The translations under genes and the position numbers were made by a program. A DNA stretch of 64,000 bases from JBBIPA01 sp963775935 (GTDB lineage Bacteria > Chloroflexota > Dehalococcoidia > GIF9 > UBA5629). Shown here in pieces: positions 48,527-58,268 of this stretch (position 1 is the stretch's first letter; each line of letters opens with the position of its first letter). Location of the stretch: assembly GCA_963775935.1 (NCBI GenBank), contig CAVZKR010000006.1, forward strand, positions 1 through 64,000, written 5' to 3'. The notes beneath the pieces were generated by a model. The model was not told the origin of the DNA, searched no databases, and saw nothing but the letters and a program-made list of their open reading frames with translations.

Positions 48527-49772
48527 TTATGATTGGTCAATTTCAATTTTTCCTTCCAACATCACCATCTTTATCTTCTTCCTATCCTGTAAGATGGTGA
48601 TATCTACCAGAGGGTCACCATCTATAACAATAATGTCAGCAAATTTCCCTGGTTCTATCGTTCCTGTTTTATCACCAATAAAACTAGCCAGTGCGCCATT
48701 TTTTGTGGCAGCTACGATGGCTTCCATGGGTGTAAAATCACATTGCTTGACCAGCAGTTCCAGTTCGACGGCACTGCTGCCAAGTCTCTGTACTAAACTT
48801 TCGCCACCAGAATCGTCCCCAATGGCTAAGATGCCACCCAGTTTGCGAATTCTTTTATATCCCTGACGCATTTGCTCAACTCTTTTATGACCCATTTCGA
48901 TCTCACTGGGCAGTCTTCCAACCTCAGTACCGTGACGTATTATTGACGTCCAGCAACTCAGGTTTGATGTAAATATAACACCAGCTTTGATCCCTATTTC
49001 CACGACTTCTTCCTCAATCCCATACGCATGTTCTATGGTTTTCGCCCCGCCAAGTATTGCGTTTTTTGAATCATTTGAACTCTCACAGTGCACGGTAACA
49101 AATTTACCAACCTGTGCTGCCGTTTGCACAATGGCTTTTAATTCTTCCTGGTTAAACATAGAACCACGCCGAGGCCATATTTTGACAAACTCTGATCCAC
49201 GACCCAGGGTATAGCGCGTAGCTTTAATGCATTCATCCACGCCATCGCAGAAAATAGCCTCTCCCCCGGGTGCGACCCACAAGCTTAGTTGTACGTCCAT
49301 CTACATATTCCGGAGCCATATATTTATAGGGACTCCCCAATGTGTTTTGTAACATGTAACCAGCCGCTACTAAACGTGGCAGTCCGGTAATAATACATTC
49401 AACTATAGCCTGCTTCAGGAATACGCCATTTGTGCCTCCACAAGACTTGATTGTTGTAAAGCCCGCTGCAAGGAAATCCTTGGCATCAAAAATTGCTTTA
49501 ATTAATCCGACTTCTCTGGGGCGAGAGACCTTTTCCATATATGTGTCATCAACCTTCGGGCCCTCGCAGTGCATATGAGCATCAATCATTCCGGGCATGA
49601 CTGTTTTGCCCCTAGCATCTATGATTTGTGCTTCCTTTGGTATATCTATATTTCGCCCTACCGCCTTAATCTTTGCATTCTCAATTAGCACCGTTACATT
49701 TTCAACAGGTGCTACTCCTGTTCCATCAATTAACTTGCCAGCCTTGATTACTTTAATTTTCATTTCATCCAT
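48527..49772 (-). pseudogene. Amidohydrolase (imidazolonepropionase/prolidase-like), one-base frameshift
   Basis: Metal-dependent hydrolase of the PF01979 superfamily. The 5' frame (49772 to about 49270) has the N-terminal barrel start GKTVMPGMIDAHMHCEGP with the HxH metal pair. The 3' frame (to 48527) has VTVHCESSND and TIEHAYGIEEE (two His ligands), and AIGDDSGGES with the catalytic Asp. The frames join near 49270 beside a run of five G if one base is dropped. All expected metal ligands are present, so the protein would be active if the shift is a sequence error. The substrate is unknown; cyclic amides or dipeptides are typical. Confidence 0.8.
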
Positions 49773-49911
49773 TTCATAGTCTCTTTACTATCGTTTCAAC
49801 AACGTTGCGATCGGTACATCTTTTTGGGATTTCTGACGAAATAAGTACCAACTATTGCAATTTTTACAATATCTTCATAAATATTAGATACGCCTCTTAA
49901 GCCCGAACCAG

Positions 49912-50955
49912 CTATGCCTTTATATTAAAGAGTCTTATTGCATTTTCACCGAGAATGAGCGATTTTTCCCTCTCGTCTATGTCTAAGCTCTGTATATACT
50001 CAACGCCCTTGAATATACCGCCTAGCCTGACCGGATAGCAGCTAGAGTACAGGATATGATCTGATCCAAGCTCTTTGACCGCGCACTCCAATTGTACTTT
50101 GGTCCACCGCAGAGGTGATGTAATATCGAAGTAAATATTCCGCTTCAGATAATCCCTGATCTTATCCGCTGCAGGGTCAAAACGTTCCATCTCTTCCTGG
50201 ACTCCTAACTTCTCGGGCGCTAACAGATTCGTATAAGCAAAGAATCCTCCAGCAAACTGTGTATATATAAGTTTTAAATTTGGGAACTCTTCTAAGAGCC
50301 CACTGAAAAGTATCCTGCCCAGAGAAGTCATCAGGTCTATGCATCTACCATAAGAACGGCGTAAATTGGTATATTTATAGATTTGGTTGTATTCTACAGG
50401 TAGAGGCGTGTGATGGACACAGATCGGCACGCCTAGTTGGTTGAGTTTCTTGAAGTAGGGTCTAAACTCTTCCTCATCCAGATAAAGGTCCCCGTAGTGC
50501 GCTGATAACTCCACTCCAACGCAACCAAGTTTATGTATACAGCGATCCAGCTCGGCAAGACAATCATCATCGCCCCATGGAGGCACGATAGCTAAACTCA
50601 GAAATCGGTCAGAATGCTCACGCACAGATTTAGCTAGCAAATCATTGACTACCCTACACATTTCCAGGCTGAGCCATTCGTGCCAGCACGGTATCCGCAG
50701 GACAGCCTTATCTACCCCGGATTCATCCATAGCCTTTAGACGGCTTTTCGAATCAGTAAAAAGCTCAGTGAAATTCAGGTTTTCATAGCCTTTTGGTTTA
50801 GAAATAACGATCTGCTGCCTGTCTGTTCCAGGGATGGTAGTAACCTTCGCGTATTCACCATAGCCACGAGGAACGCTACGTAAAAACGAATTCAGCAAAG
50901 AATCGTCTGTAAAGAGATTCTCAGGAAGCCACATATTATTAAGATCAACGATCAT
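49912..50955 (-). CDS. Amidohydrolase_2-family protein lacking metal ligands
   Basis: 347 residues of the ACMSD/gamma-resorcylate decarboxylase fold (PF04909). Family blocks: FLSLAIVPPWGDDDCLAELDR, GVELSAHYGDLYLDEEEFRPY, LGVPICVHHTPLP and the C-terminal LILGENAIRLFNI. The N-terminal HxH metal motif is replaced (VDLNNMWLPENL), and the late catalytic Asp of the usual GSDYP is Cys (YSSCYP). It may therefore be metal-free, use another site, or have a non-catalytic role. A paralogue lies at 63181-64000 with the same kind of Asp loss. It could decarboxylate hydroxybenzoates if still active (inference). Confidence 0.85.
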   Translation of the reverse strand: MIVDLNNMWLPENLFTDDSLLNSFLRSVPRGYGEYAKVTTIPGTDRQQIVISKPKGYENLNFTELFTDSKSRLKAMDESGVDKAVLRIPCWHEWLSLEMCRVVNDLLAKSVREHSDRFLSLAIVPPWGDDDCLAELDRCIHKLGCVGVELSAHYGDLYLDEEEFRPYFKKLNQLGVPICVHHTPLPVEYNQIYKYTNLRRSYGRCIDLMTSLGRILFSGLLEEFPNLKLIYTQFAGGFFAYTNLLAPEKLGVQEEMERFDPAADKIRDYLKRNIYFDITSPLRWTKVQLECAVKELGSDHILYSSCYPVRLGGIFKGVEYIQSLDIDEREKSLILGENAIRLFNIKA

Positions 50956-51080
50956 AGTAAAATCCCTCCTTAATTAATTTAGTCTCGTATTAAAACTTCA
51001 ACTCTGAGAAAAGTATAGTGAAGTCTTCTGGTAGTTCGGACACCACAATACTTGGTGTTATATTATTTACCTCATTTGTC

Positions 51081-51593
51081 TCACCGAAAAAACTCAAACA
51101 AAAGCTCATTTGACAATAATCCTACATAGTGCTGGGCAACCACGTGGCGATTTGTGGAAACATCATCAGGATAAATAGACACAAATACATCGAGGATGTA
51201 CTTGCCATCTTTAGTCTTAGCACCAGCTTTGAGGCCGAGGGGAAGGGTAACAAAATCAGCCAGAGGGGCTTTGCCAGCGTAGGCATAGGGACCAAACCAA
51301 ACCATATCACAGGTGCGATTGTTGATCATATCCCAAGCCGCACTCCCCGGACCCAGAGTACCGCCACCAAAAACAGTCACCTTAATCTGTCCATTGGTTC
51401 GCTTCTCTATTTCTTTTGCCCAGGGAACAGCGAAGTCTTTGACGTCGGGATTTGTAACTGCGGACGAATGGGCAAACTTCAATTCAATAACTTTGGCTGG
51501 TGCTGGCGCTGGTGCTGGTGCTGCACAGCCAGTTAAAAGTATGCCAGCGATTAATATTCCGATAAATAAACCCGCTAATACTTTGCTTATCAT
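51081..51593 (-). pseudogene. Chimeric dctP-dctM remnant from an internal TRAP-operon deletion
   Basis: The first 137 residues are a DctP binding protein: lipoprotein signal with lipobox LTGC, an Ala-Pro linker, then VIELKFAHSSAVTNPDVKDF and FGGGTLGPGSAAWDM. They are nearly identical to the intact DctP at 58900-60012. At about 51186 the sequence switches to the very end of dctM. In the frame of dctM the next codons read MYLCLFILMMFPQIATWLPS followed by TM, matching the intact dctM terminus with one change. The shared ACAT at the join suggests deletion by microhomology. The 3' half of dctP, all of dctQ and almost all of dctM are gone. The fused frame ends at 51081 in a different reading frame. 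Confidence 0.88.
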
Positions 51594-51634
51594 TGCTAAC
51601 TCACCTCCCGTTAAAAATAATTTTGATTCACTAC

Positions 51635-51777
51635 TGTTTTTACTTTAGGACTTAACAATATTAAACTTTTTGTAATAAAGGATTAACAACCAGATACAAT
51701 GAATGGCGTTTTGTTGACAACTATTTCTCTATATTATCACCTCCTTATTCTACCCAGGCGTTAAAACGCAGTCCAGA
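51635..51777. repeat. Copy A of a 143-bp identical direct repeat
   Basis: Identical by eye to 60037-60179 in the same orientation. It covers the gap between the TRAP binding protein and the transhydroxylase-like gene, plus the end of that gene. Similarity continues at lower identity on both sides. The two copies are about 8.4 kb apart and mark duplicated modules; recombination between them would delete or re-duplicate the segment. Confidence 0.85.
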
Positions 51778-54360
51778 CGCCGGGTCGTATTCTTTTTCAA
51801 ATGCTTCCGGATAGTGTTGTTTCCATCCTTCCATCTGAGACATGGTCACCTTTTCAACTTCAACCAGGTAGCCGCTGGTAGCCATGCCAGGGCAATGTTT
51901 GGAGACTATACCATTGGGAGATATCAGGTTAATAGCGCCCCCTCTATCAAGTTTTCCCGGAATAATCCAGTCTACTCTAGCTCCATGATCCACGTACACT
52001 ACCCCGGGCATTATTCTTTCCCATACCAGGGCACCACAGAGTACCGCACCCCTTTCATTAAAGGCTTTTACAATGTCTCCTGTTTTGATGTTTCTCTTAC
52101 TGGCATCTGAATGGTGTATCCACAGAGGTTCATACATATAACCATCAGGTCCCTTAACCTTGCACGTGAGTGCTTCGCGGGTCCAGGAAATATCATCACA
52201 TTGAGCGTGCACTCTCCATCGACCATGATTCGACATCATAAGCAAAGGATATTGTTTGGCTCTCCGGCTGGAAATCCTTTCCTGATGATCCTCAGTATTT
52301 TCAATCCATCGTGGTATGGGGCCTCTTTCCTTATCATCGGGAAAGTGTTTGGCCAGTCTTTCTGAGTAGAATTCTAATTTACCTGATGGTGTTTGCAAGG
52401 GGGTTTTATCTGGGTCTTCGTAGAAAAGCCTTAATCCAGGAGGATCATTTTCCCAATCCTTCGCAGTTGGGAAAATGCAATATTGCTTCTCTTGGAGTTC
52501 CTCCCAGCTGATAAATTCGTCTAATTGAAAAATATCACGGAAGAAATACCTTAGCCAGTCAGCTATGCTCTTACCATCTGAAACTTCCTCATATAATCCA
52601 AGCTTCTTGGCCACTTCCAGCACTATTTCGTAGTCGCTCTTGGACTCCCCGATGGGTTTAACCGCCTGTTTTTGGAGCCCACCGATCTGTACTTCTATGC
52701 CAGTCCTGGTATTCGGCACTATATCTTCTACCTCGAATGTGGTATTCCCTGGCAGGATGATATCTGCAATGAGGCAATCATTCTCCAGCCAGGGGTGTTG
52801 TGCCACAATGCATTCTATCTTGGGACTCCTCATGGCTTCTAGCGTTTTATTGCCATCATTCCAGCAGGTAGTTAGGCACGGAGAATCCGTCCAGATCATA
52901 TGGATTTCCGTACCACCTTGTTCTTTAGGAATGGGATAAGTATACTTTCTAAATTGGTCTTCAACAGCAGCTCGGATTGACCCGGTCCCCCAGTAGCTCA
53001 CTGGAGGGTTTAAAATTGCCTCCTGGATAAGCGTTTTTGGAATACGTTGCCTCGTACTAAAACCAATTACCGTCGCTGAATTGAGTGTTGGTAGAGTTGG
53101 TCGTTTAGTCATTTTTGTTGGATCGAGGACTGTTTCATTAAGCCTGAGAGTGTTTATTGGCGCATGGCTTCTGGGCTTGCCCATATAGGTGAGTTGGATC
53201 TGATGCACGCCGGGACCACCCAACCCCTGCATCCCCAATAAAATTGATTCCAGTCTAGCGGGTTCGTGGGAATAGGGACCACGTATCATACCTCCGCCAA
53301 AATAATGGGCTATTGATGTTATCTTTGAACTCCATTCCCTCGCCAGTGCTTTGATAGTCCACTCTGGAACACCGCACTTTGGCGATGCCCAGGCAGGCGT
53401 TTTAGGAATACCATCCTCTTTTCCCATCACATAATCACTGAATTTGTCAAAACCAACAGTGTGGGTTACAACGTAGTCCTTTTTATAGGTACCTTCGGTT
53501 ATCCACGTATGGGCTATTGCCAGCTGCAGCGCTGCATCCGTATTCGGGAGCACCGGGATCCATTTATCGGCGTGAACCGCGGCACCATAATTCAATTCAG
53601 GACAGATATAAATCTGTTTGATTCCTGCTTCTGACCAGAAATAGCATAGGGGACTGCCAGACTGCCCGCTGAATCCCCACGGCGTTGTCTCAGGGTCGCA
53701 TCCCCAGAACAAAACCATATCGCAGTAGTCGGTCATATCCTTCAAGGCATTATCCGCCGGAGCCATCATACCAACGCTTCCATCTCCCCATACGTGTTTG
53801 GATCCCCAGTACCAACCCTCCCAGCTATCAGGGTTTCGGATTTGTACCGTGAATCCACCCATTTTGTCCAGGAGCAACGTAGGACAACCATGAGGTGCAT
53901 GCAGTTGTTTATTTTCAGAATGTCCATCAACCTGGGCTAGAACAGCATAAGGGCCGTATTTCTTTTGTACCCTCTTTAGTTCGCTCGCTATTATATCTGT
54001 GGCTTCATCCCACGAAATTCTTTTGTATTTGCTCTTTCCCCTGTTCTGTGGATTTCTTTCACCTCGAGGGTCCCAATCCACCCTTTTTAAAGGGTACTTG
54101 ATTCGATTGGGTGAATAAACTCGCTTTTTATACGCCAATGAGAAAGGGGAAGGCATCGATTTCATAACCTGTTCCAGTGTTTTCCCATTCCTCTGCATCT
54201 TCCAGGGATTTATTTCCTTTCTGGTATATTTCAAATCGTAGTGTAGGGGTCTGACCCTTACTACTTTCCCATCCTTGACATCAACGAAGCAAGGTGCTCC
54301 GCCGCCCTGAGTGCCACCAAGGCTCAGCGATTTTATCACTGTTTTTTCAGATTCTGACAT
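51745..54360 (-). CDS. Transhydroxylase-like molybdopterin oxidoreductase (copy 1)
   Basis: 871-residue member of the DMSO reductase family, closest by motif and length to the pyrogallol-phloroglucinol transhydroxylase large subunit. It has no N-terminal [4Fe-4S] Cys cluster (only GGTQGGGAPC). Motifs: YKRISWDEATDIIASEL (113-129), a His near 147, NPDSWEGWYWG (176-186) with Asp178-Ser179 in the position of the Mo-ligand pair, and LFWGCDPETTPWGF. The C-terminal cofactor domain has KTGDIVKAFNERGAV and GVVYVDHGARVDWI. Full length and intact. Substrates are probably hydroxylated aromatics, inferred from the family. A second copy is at 60147-62778. Confidence 0.85.
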   Translation of the reverse strand: MSESEKTVIKSLSLGGTQGGGAPCFVDVKDGKVVRVRPLHYDLKYTRKEINPWKMQRNGKTLEQVMKSMPSPFSLAYKKRVYSPNRIKYPLKRVDWDPRGERNPQNRGKSKYKRISWDEATDIIASELKRVQKKYGPYAVLAQVDGHSENKQLHAPHGCPTLLLDKMGGFTVQIRNPDSWEGWYWGSKHVWGDGSVGMMAPADNALKDMTDYCDMVLFWGCDPETTPWGFSGQSGSPLCYFWSEAGIKQIYICPELNYGAAVHADKWIPVLPNTDAALQLAIAHTWITEGTYKKDYVVTHTVGFDKFSDYVMGKEDGIPKTPAWASPKCGVPEWTIKALAREWSSKITSIAHYFGGGMIRGPYSHEPARLESILLGMQGLGGPGVHQIQLTYMGKPRSHAPINTLRLNETVLDPTKMTKRPTLPTLNSATVIGFSTRQRIPKTLIQEAILNPPVSYWGTGSIRAAVEDQFRKYTYPIPKEQGGTEIHMIWTDSPCLTTCWNDGNKTLEAMRSPKIECIVAQHPWLENDCLIADIILPGNTTFEVEDIVPNTRTGIEVQIGGLQKQAVKPIGESKSDYEIVLEVAKKLGLYEEVSDGKSIADWLRYFFRDIFQLDEFISWEELQEKQYCIFPTAKDWENDPPGLRLFYEDPDKTPLQTPSGKLEFYSERLAKHFPDDKERGPIPRWIENTEDHQERISSRRAKQYPLLMMSNHGRWRVHAQCDDISWTREALTCKVKGPDGYMYEPLWIHHSDASKRNIKTGDIVKAFNERGAVLCGALVWERIMPGVVYVDHGARVDWIIPGKLDRGGAINLISPNGIVSKHCPGMATSGYLVEVEKVTMSQMEGWKQHYPEAFEKEYDPASGLRFNAWVE

Positions 54361-54427
54361 TCTATCTCTCCTTTACTATCAAACATGATAACTGTTCTAT
54401 CTTGGAATATATTATCTCTCATATGGT

Positions 54428-54574
54428 GAGGCGATTAAAATTGATGATACAGGCGATGTGCTACGATTACTTCAGGAACATCTTGGCCATGCTAGCTTTA
54501 GTACTACTGCTAAATATCGCAAGACCGCTGGTGAAGAACACCGCAAGTGGTCCGATAATCTATGGAGAAAATAA
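54428..54574 (+). pseudogene. Tyrosine recombinase (phage-type integrase) C-terminal fragment
   Basis: 48 codons ending in TAA, reading LRLLQEHLGHASFSTTAKYR and then TAGEEHRKWSDNLW. This is the end of a tyrosine recombinase, with the late LGH His and the catalytic Tyr. The catalytic Arg and core are absent, so it is dead. It interrupts the leftward island between the ferredoxin and the copy 1 transhydroxylase gene, and is on the opposite strand to everything around it. The rest of the 54.36-54.68 kb gap holds nothing else recognisable. Confidence 0.8.
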
Positions 54575-54682
54575 AGTAGCTATTGACAAGGATTACATCA
54601 CACAGAACAGGCAAATGTTCAACGGATATTCGGAGAATCCGCAGGAACCCGAATCTTTTTTGGTCTTAGCCATTCTATATTT

Positions 54683-54916
54683 TCAATACGAAAGAACAGG
54701 CCAATCCTTTACAGCCGAGACACAGACTGCTCCATGCGGACAATCCCGTTCGCATACATAGCACTCCTGACAGTCATCTGGGTAGGCAACAAACGGGGAA
54801 CCGTCTTCACCCTGCTTGAAAACATCTGTTGGACAACTATCTGGTACCGGACATCGTTTTGCTTTACGTAATGAGCAACTGGCACATACATCTTTATTTA
54901 TACTTTTGACTGGCAT
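54683..54916 (-). CDS. AprB-like two-cluster ferredoxin
   Basis: 77 residues with eight Cys: 11, 14, 22 and 28, then 49, 52, 55 and 59 (CQECYVCERDCPHG). That supports two [4Fe-4S] clusters. The first spacing (C-x2-C-x7-C-x5-C) is the irregular pattern of the AprB type found next to adenylylsulfate-reductase-like flavoproteins. AGGAGG precedes the ATG. It follows the FAD-binding gene by 29 bases, so the two form a flavoprotein-ferredoxin pair. Redox coupling to the molybdopterin enzymes is inferred from position. Confidence 0.85.
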   Translation of the reverse strand: MPVKSINKDVCASCSLRKAKRCPVPDSCPTDVFKQGEDGSPFVAYPDDCQECYVCERDCPHGAVCVSAVKDWPVLSY

Positions 54917-54945
54917 AGTATAGTATCCTCCTACAATAACTCGTT

Positions 54946-56718
54946 TTATTTCTTCCAGGATAATTGTAAGGGTGATGGGATCTTTTTACGTTCAGCTAAC
55001 TTTATCGGATAATCGTCGATTGGTATTGGGTCAAACCTTATTGTCATACCCTTTTTATTTTTCTTAACGATAATCCATTTCATCCAGTTGACATCATCAC
55101 GGTAAGGGTAATCCTCCCTGTAATGAGTAAACCTAGTCTCCTTCCTCTCCAGGGCACATTGATGGTGCACTTCCAGCACTTGTACAGAATTTTTACATTC
55201 ATTAGCTTTAACGAGTTGATGGACATCGTTTGCCCTCACGTTCGGGATCATTTCTTTCTGTATTCTTTCCATCTCAGCTAATACAGTTTTTATTCTCCGC
55301 TCATGTTTGAAGAAACTAAATTGTGCAGGCACCGTTGCCAGATTGGCTGCCAAATATATATCTTCGGGGTTTGGTCCGTTTTTTCTGCCCAAAGGCGAGA
55401 GCATTTCTTCCTTCAGTAATTTAACCTGGTCAGCATTAATCATTGTTTTCCCACTATTTAAAGCAAATTTTGCGGCACTCTCACCGGCTCTATAGCCACC
55501 AACATAGCACATTGCTTGAGCTAGGCCTGAACTATCAGAGTAATTTACTCCTTCGTGAGCGGAAGAACCAGCGCCGTACAATCCTGGGATACTGGCACTG
55601 CCATTGAGATCCTTGTTTATACCCCCCCCCGTAGATGCCCACATCACAGTATGCGCTATGGCAAAAACCTCCAGCTTTTGTTTTCTTAGGTCAATACCTC
55701 CTTCCTCGATACCCCGCAAGTCCTGTGGAATGACAGTTTTTAACCTCACAAGCGTCTCATCACTTAAGTGACTCAGGTCGAAATAAACGGGTCCCCGGCC
55801 TTCCAGCACCTCTTTTGCTATAGCATATCCCATCTGATATCTGGTCAGCTCATGCGAAGTTTTGCCAGGATAATACTTATCGACAATATTTTCATTCAAA
55901 GCATTTATAGGCCGAGCTTGATAGGTAAGTAGCGCCCCTGGCGGGAGTCCCAAAAACTTCCTTTGCCAGATAGGAAAGAAAGGATGCTCACCAAATTCCA
56001 TCCCACCCATGTCTGCACCAGCCCTCAAAGCTACGGCTTGACCGTCACCAGTCAAATTATCCGCCTGTGCAGTATGGAGCTTGGTACCAACTGGACCTGT
56101 ACAGAGTACAACTGCCTTGGCTTTGAAAACATGAACCTGACCAGTTCTAGTATTGAGACCAATTGCACCTGTTACTCGCCCTTCAGTCGGATGCTGGCCA
56201 TCAGAAGTCAAGAGATCGGTTATCATAACCCTTTCGACGAAATCCACTCCTATACTTCTAGCATGGTCTCTCAACTTTTCGACCAATGGAATACCTTGTG
56301 AATAGCAAGTACGAGCGACTCTGTGCATCTTACCATGCTGTGTAAACAAATTACCTGAGCTATCCCTTAGGAATGGCACCCCCCAGCTCTCCATTTGCTT
56401 AATCCGGTCACCCTGTTCTCTCAAAATTACTTCTAGGCGTGCCTGGTTGCATAAATACTCACTCTCTTCGACCAAGTCTTTCATTGCTGGATATACATCA
56501 CTATCTGACACTGGCGCCAAAACACCATGAGTAAACGTAGTGGCGCCGCTCCTAGCTATTTTGCTTTTCTCTACAAGCACAACCTTTGGACACACCTCCT
56601 TAGCCCTTATGGCAGCCCAAAGACCCGCACCTCCAGCTCCTACGACCAGCACATCTGCCTCGACTTCGTTCATCTTTTCATCTATCTTTGCATTCACTAT
56701 CTCACCTCTTTCCTTCAA
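54946..56718 (-). CDS. FAD-binding fumarate reductase/AprA-like flavoprotein
   Basis: 590-residue member of the succinate dehydrogenase/fumarate reductase flavoprotein superfamily. The dinucleotide fold is VLVVGAGGAGLWAAIRA (about 23-39), then KSKIARSGATTFTHGVLAP, AVVLCTGPVGTKLHTAQADN, LTGDGQAVALRAGADMGGMEF near 225-245, and the C-terminal GLYGAGSSAHEGVNYSDSSGL. Because it pairs with an AprB-like ferredoxin, it resembles AprA or the related enoate/aromatic-ring reductases rather than a membrane fumarate reductase; no cytochrome b subunit is encoded. The substrate is unknown. It could reduce an intermediate produced by the island's other enzymes. Confidence 0.85.
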   Translation of the reverse strand: MKERGEIVNAKIDEKMNEVEADVLVVGAGGAGLWAAIRAKEVCPKVVLVEKSKIARSGATTFTHGVLAPVSDSDVYPAMKDLVEESEYLCNQARLEVILREQGDRIKQMESWGVPFLRDSSGNLFTQHGKMHRVARTCYSQGIPLVEKLRDHARSIGVDFVERVMITDLLTSDGQHPTEGRVTGAIGLNTRTGQVHVFKAKAVVLCTGPVGTKLHTAQADNLTGDGQAVALRAGADMGGMEFGEHPFFPIWQRKFLGLPPGALLTYQARPINALNENIVDKYYPGKTSHELTRYQMGYAIAKEVLEGRGPVYFDLSHLSDETLVRLKTVIPQDLRGIEEGGIDLRKQKLEVFAIAHTVMWASTGGGINKDLNGSASIPGLYGAGSSAHEGVNYSDSSGLAQAMCYVGGYRAGESAAKFALNSGKTMINADQVKLLKEEMLSPLGRKNGPNPEDIYLAANLATVPAQFSFFKHERRIKTVLAEMERIQKEMIPNVRANDVHQLVKANECKNSVQVLEVHHQCALERKETRFTHYREDYPYRDDVNWMKWIIVKKNKKGMTIRFDPIPIDDYPIKLAERKKIPSPLQLSWKK

Positions 56719-56950
56719 ATATCCTCGTAGCGTAATCTTGCGTTTGTCTCTTTTTATAAAATCCTCTTTTTTGAAGTTTTTTTTGGATGCTTTGTTCCCA
56801 CAATGTTTAGAAGCCTCATTTACCTCCTTTGTATGTTCCCTATAGCTTGGACAGTAGGAAACAACATGTTATTGAGATCAGTGATCATAGAATTACTATT
56901 TAATTATTTAAATTTGAATAAAACTCAAACAAACCTCATTTGACCATATC

Positions 56951-58249
56951 CTACATAGTGCTGGGTAACCACGTAGCAATTTGTGGAAATGTCATCAAGA
57001 TAAATAAACACAAATACATAGCCCCTACAAATGGCCAGATACCTCTGAATATGGTATATATAGGAACATCTCTGGCAATACCAGCAATAACATACACATT
57101 CAAACCCACTGGTGGAGTAATCTGCCCCATCTCTATCATGATCACCATTACTACTCCAAACCAGATGAGGTCAAACCCCATGGCTTGAACAGAAGGAACC
57201 AATATGGGCACCACAAGTAGCATCGCTCCCCAAATCTCCATAATGCAGCCCAGTACGAAAAAAAGCAAAACGATTGCTATCATAAAGACCGTCGGTGATA
57301 AATTCATAGTCGTTATTAATTCTGTTAACTGCCATGGCAGCCTGCTTATGGCAACGAAAACGCTAAAAACAGTTACGCCAATCATCATAAAAAAAATCAT
57401 ACCGGTGGTTTTAAGCGCGTTCATTATTGAGGTGGTGAGAACTGGCAAAGTCAGCCTCCTTTTAACCAAGGCTATCACAAAGGCAAGGAAGGCACCTAAC
57501 GATGCAGCCTCGGTAGGGGTGCAAATCCCAAAGTACATGCTCCCTATTACCATCAGGAATAACATTGCTATTCCCCAACTATTTTTAACTGCAACCGCCC
57601 TCACTCGCCAATTTGACTTAGGGACAGGGGGATATTTTGAAGGATTTCGTCTGGCTATGAAAAATATCACAATTATGAATAGGGTGGCGAGGAGCAGTCC
57701 AGGAAGTATCCCAGCGATGAGAAGTTTGCCAATTGGCTGTTCAGTAATTATTCCATAAACGACAAAGGCGTTGCTTGGAGGTATCAAGATACCCAGTGTG
57801 CCCCCGGCAGCGACACAACCAGTCGCCATGGCTGGGTCGTATCCACGCTGACGCATCTCCGGTAGAGCAATGGTACCCATAGTGCTGGCAGTGGCTGTAC
57901 TTGAGCCACAGACAGCAGCAAAAGCAGCGCATCCCCCAATAGTAGCAATAGCCAGTCCCCCCGGCAGATGCCCCAGCAACTTTTGTGTAGCGGTATAAGC
58001 ATCTCCACTTAATCCTGAATGGTAGGCAAACTCGCCCATAACCAGAAAAATGGGGATAAGACACAGAGTATAAGAAAGGGTGGTGTGAAAGGCGCTTATC
58101 CCCACATTTCCCACGGCTGGCCTCACACCACCAATTAAAAGCAAACCGATAAGTCCGCTCATGCCCATCGCCACAGCTATGTGTACTTTAGCGAATAGGA
58201 GTATGAAAAAGAGTACTAATCCGATAATACCTATCTGCTCGGGACTCAT
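56951..58249 (-). CDS. dctM: TRAP transporter large permease subunit
   Basis: 432-residue membrane protein with about 12 or 13 helices. DctM hallmarks: LLIGGVRPAVGNVGI, LPGGLAIATIGGCAAFAAVCGSS (an inverted-repeat helical hairpin), ALPEMRQRGYDPAMATGCVAAGGTLGILIPPS and the C-terminal GQITPPVGLNVYVIAGI. It uses the sodium gradient for uptake through the binding protein. The start is 19 bases after dctQ. Confidence 0.94.
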   Translation of the reverse strand: MSPEQIGIIGLVLFFILLFAKVHIAVAMGMSGLIGLLLIGGVRPAVGNVGISAFHTTLSYTLCLIPIFLVMGEFAYHSGLSGDAYTATQKLLGHLPGGLAIATIGGCAAFAAVCGSSTATASTMGTIALPEMRQRGYDPAMATGCVAAGGTLGILIPPSNAFVVYGIITEQPIGKLLIAGILPGLLLATLFIIVIFFIARRNPSKYPPVPKSNWRVRAVAVKNSWGIAMLFLMVIGSMYFGICTPTEAASLGAFLAFVIALVKRRLTLPVLTTSIMNALKTTGMIFFMMIGVTVFSVFVAISRLPWQLTELITTMNLSPTVFMIAIVLLFFVLGCIMEIWGAMLLVVPILVPSVQAMGFDLIWFGVVMVIMIEMGQITPPVGLNVYVIAGIARDVPIYTIFRGIWPFVGAMYLCLFILMTFPQIATWLPSTM

Positions 58250-58268
58250 TTAGTTTACCTCCCTCTAA

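Noticed and set aside
51122..51310. A 62-residue minus-strand protein overlapping the chimeric dctP
   Set aside because: Its C-terminus is the dctM tail and its N-terminus is dctP read out of frame, a by-product of the deletion.
54294..54761. A 155-residue plus-strand frame
   Set aside because: It crosses the ends of two real minus-strand genes; only the integrase-tail frame inside it, in another phase, has a family match.
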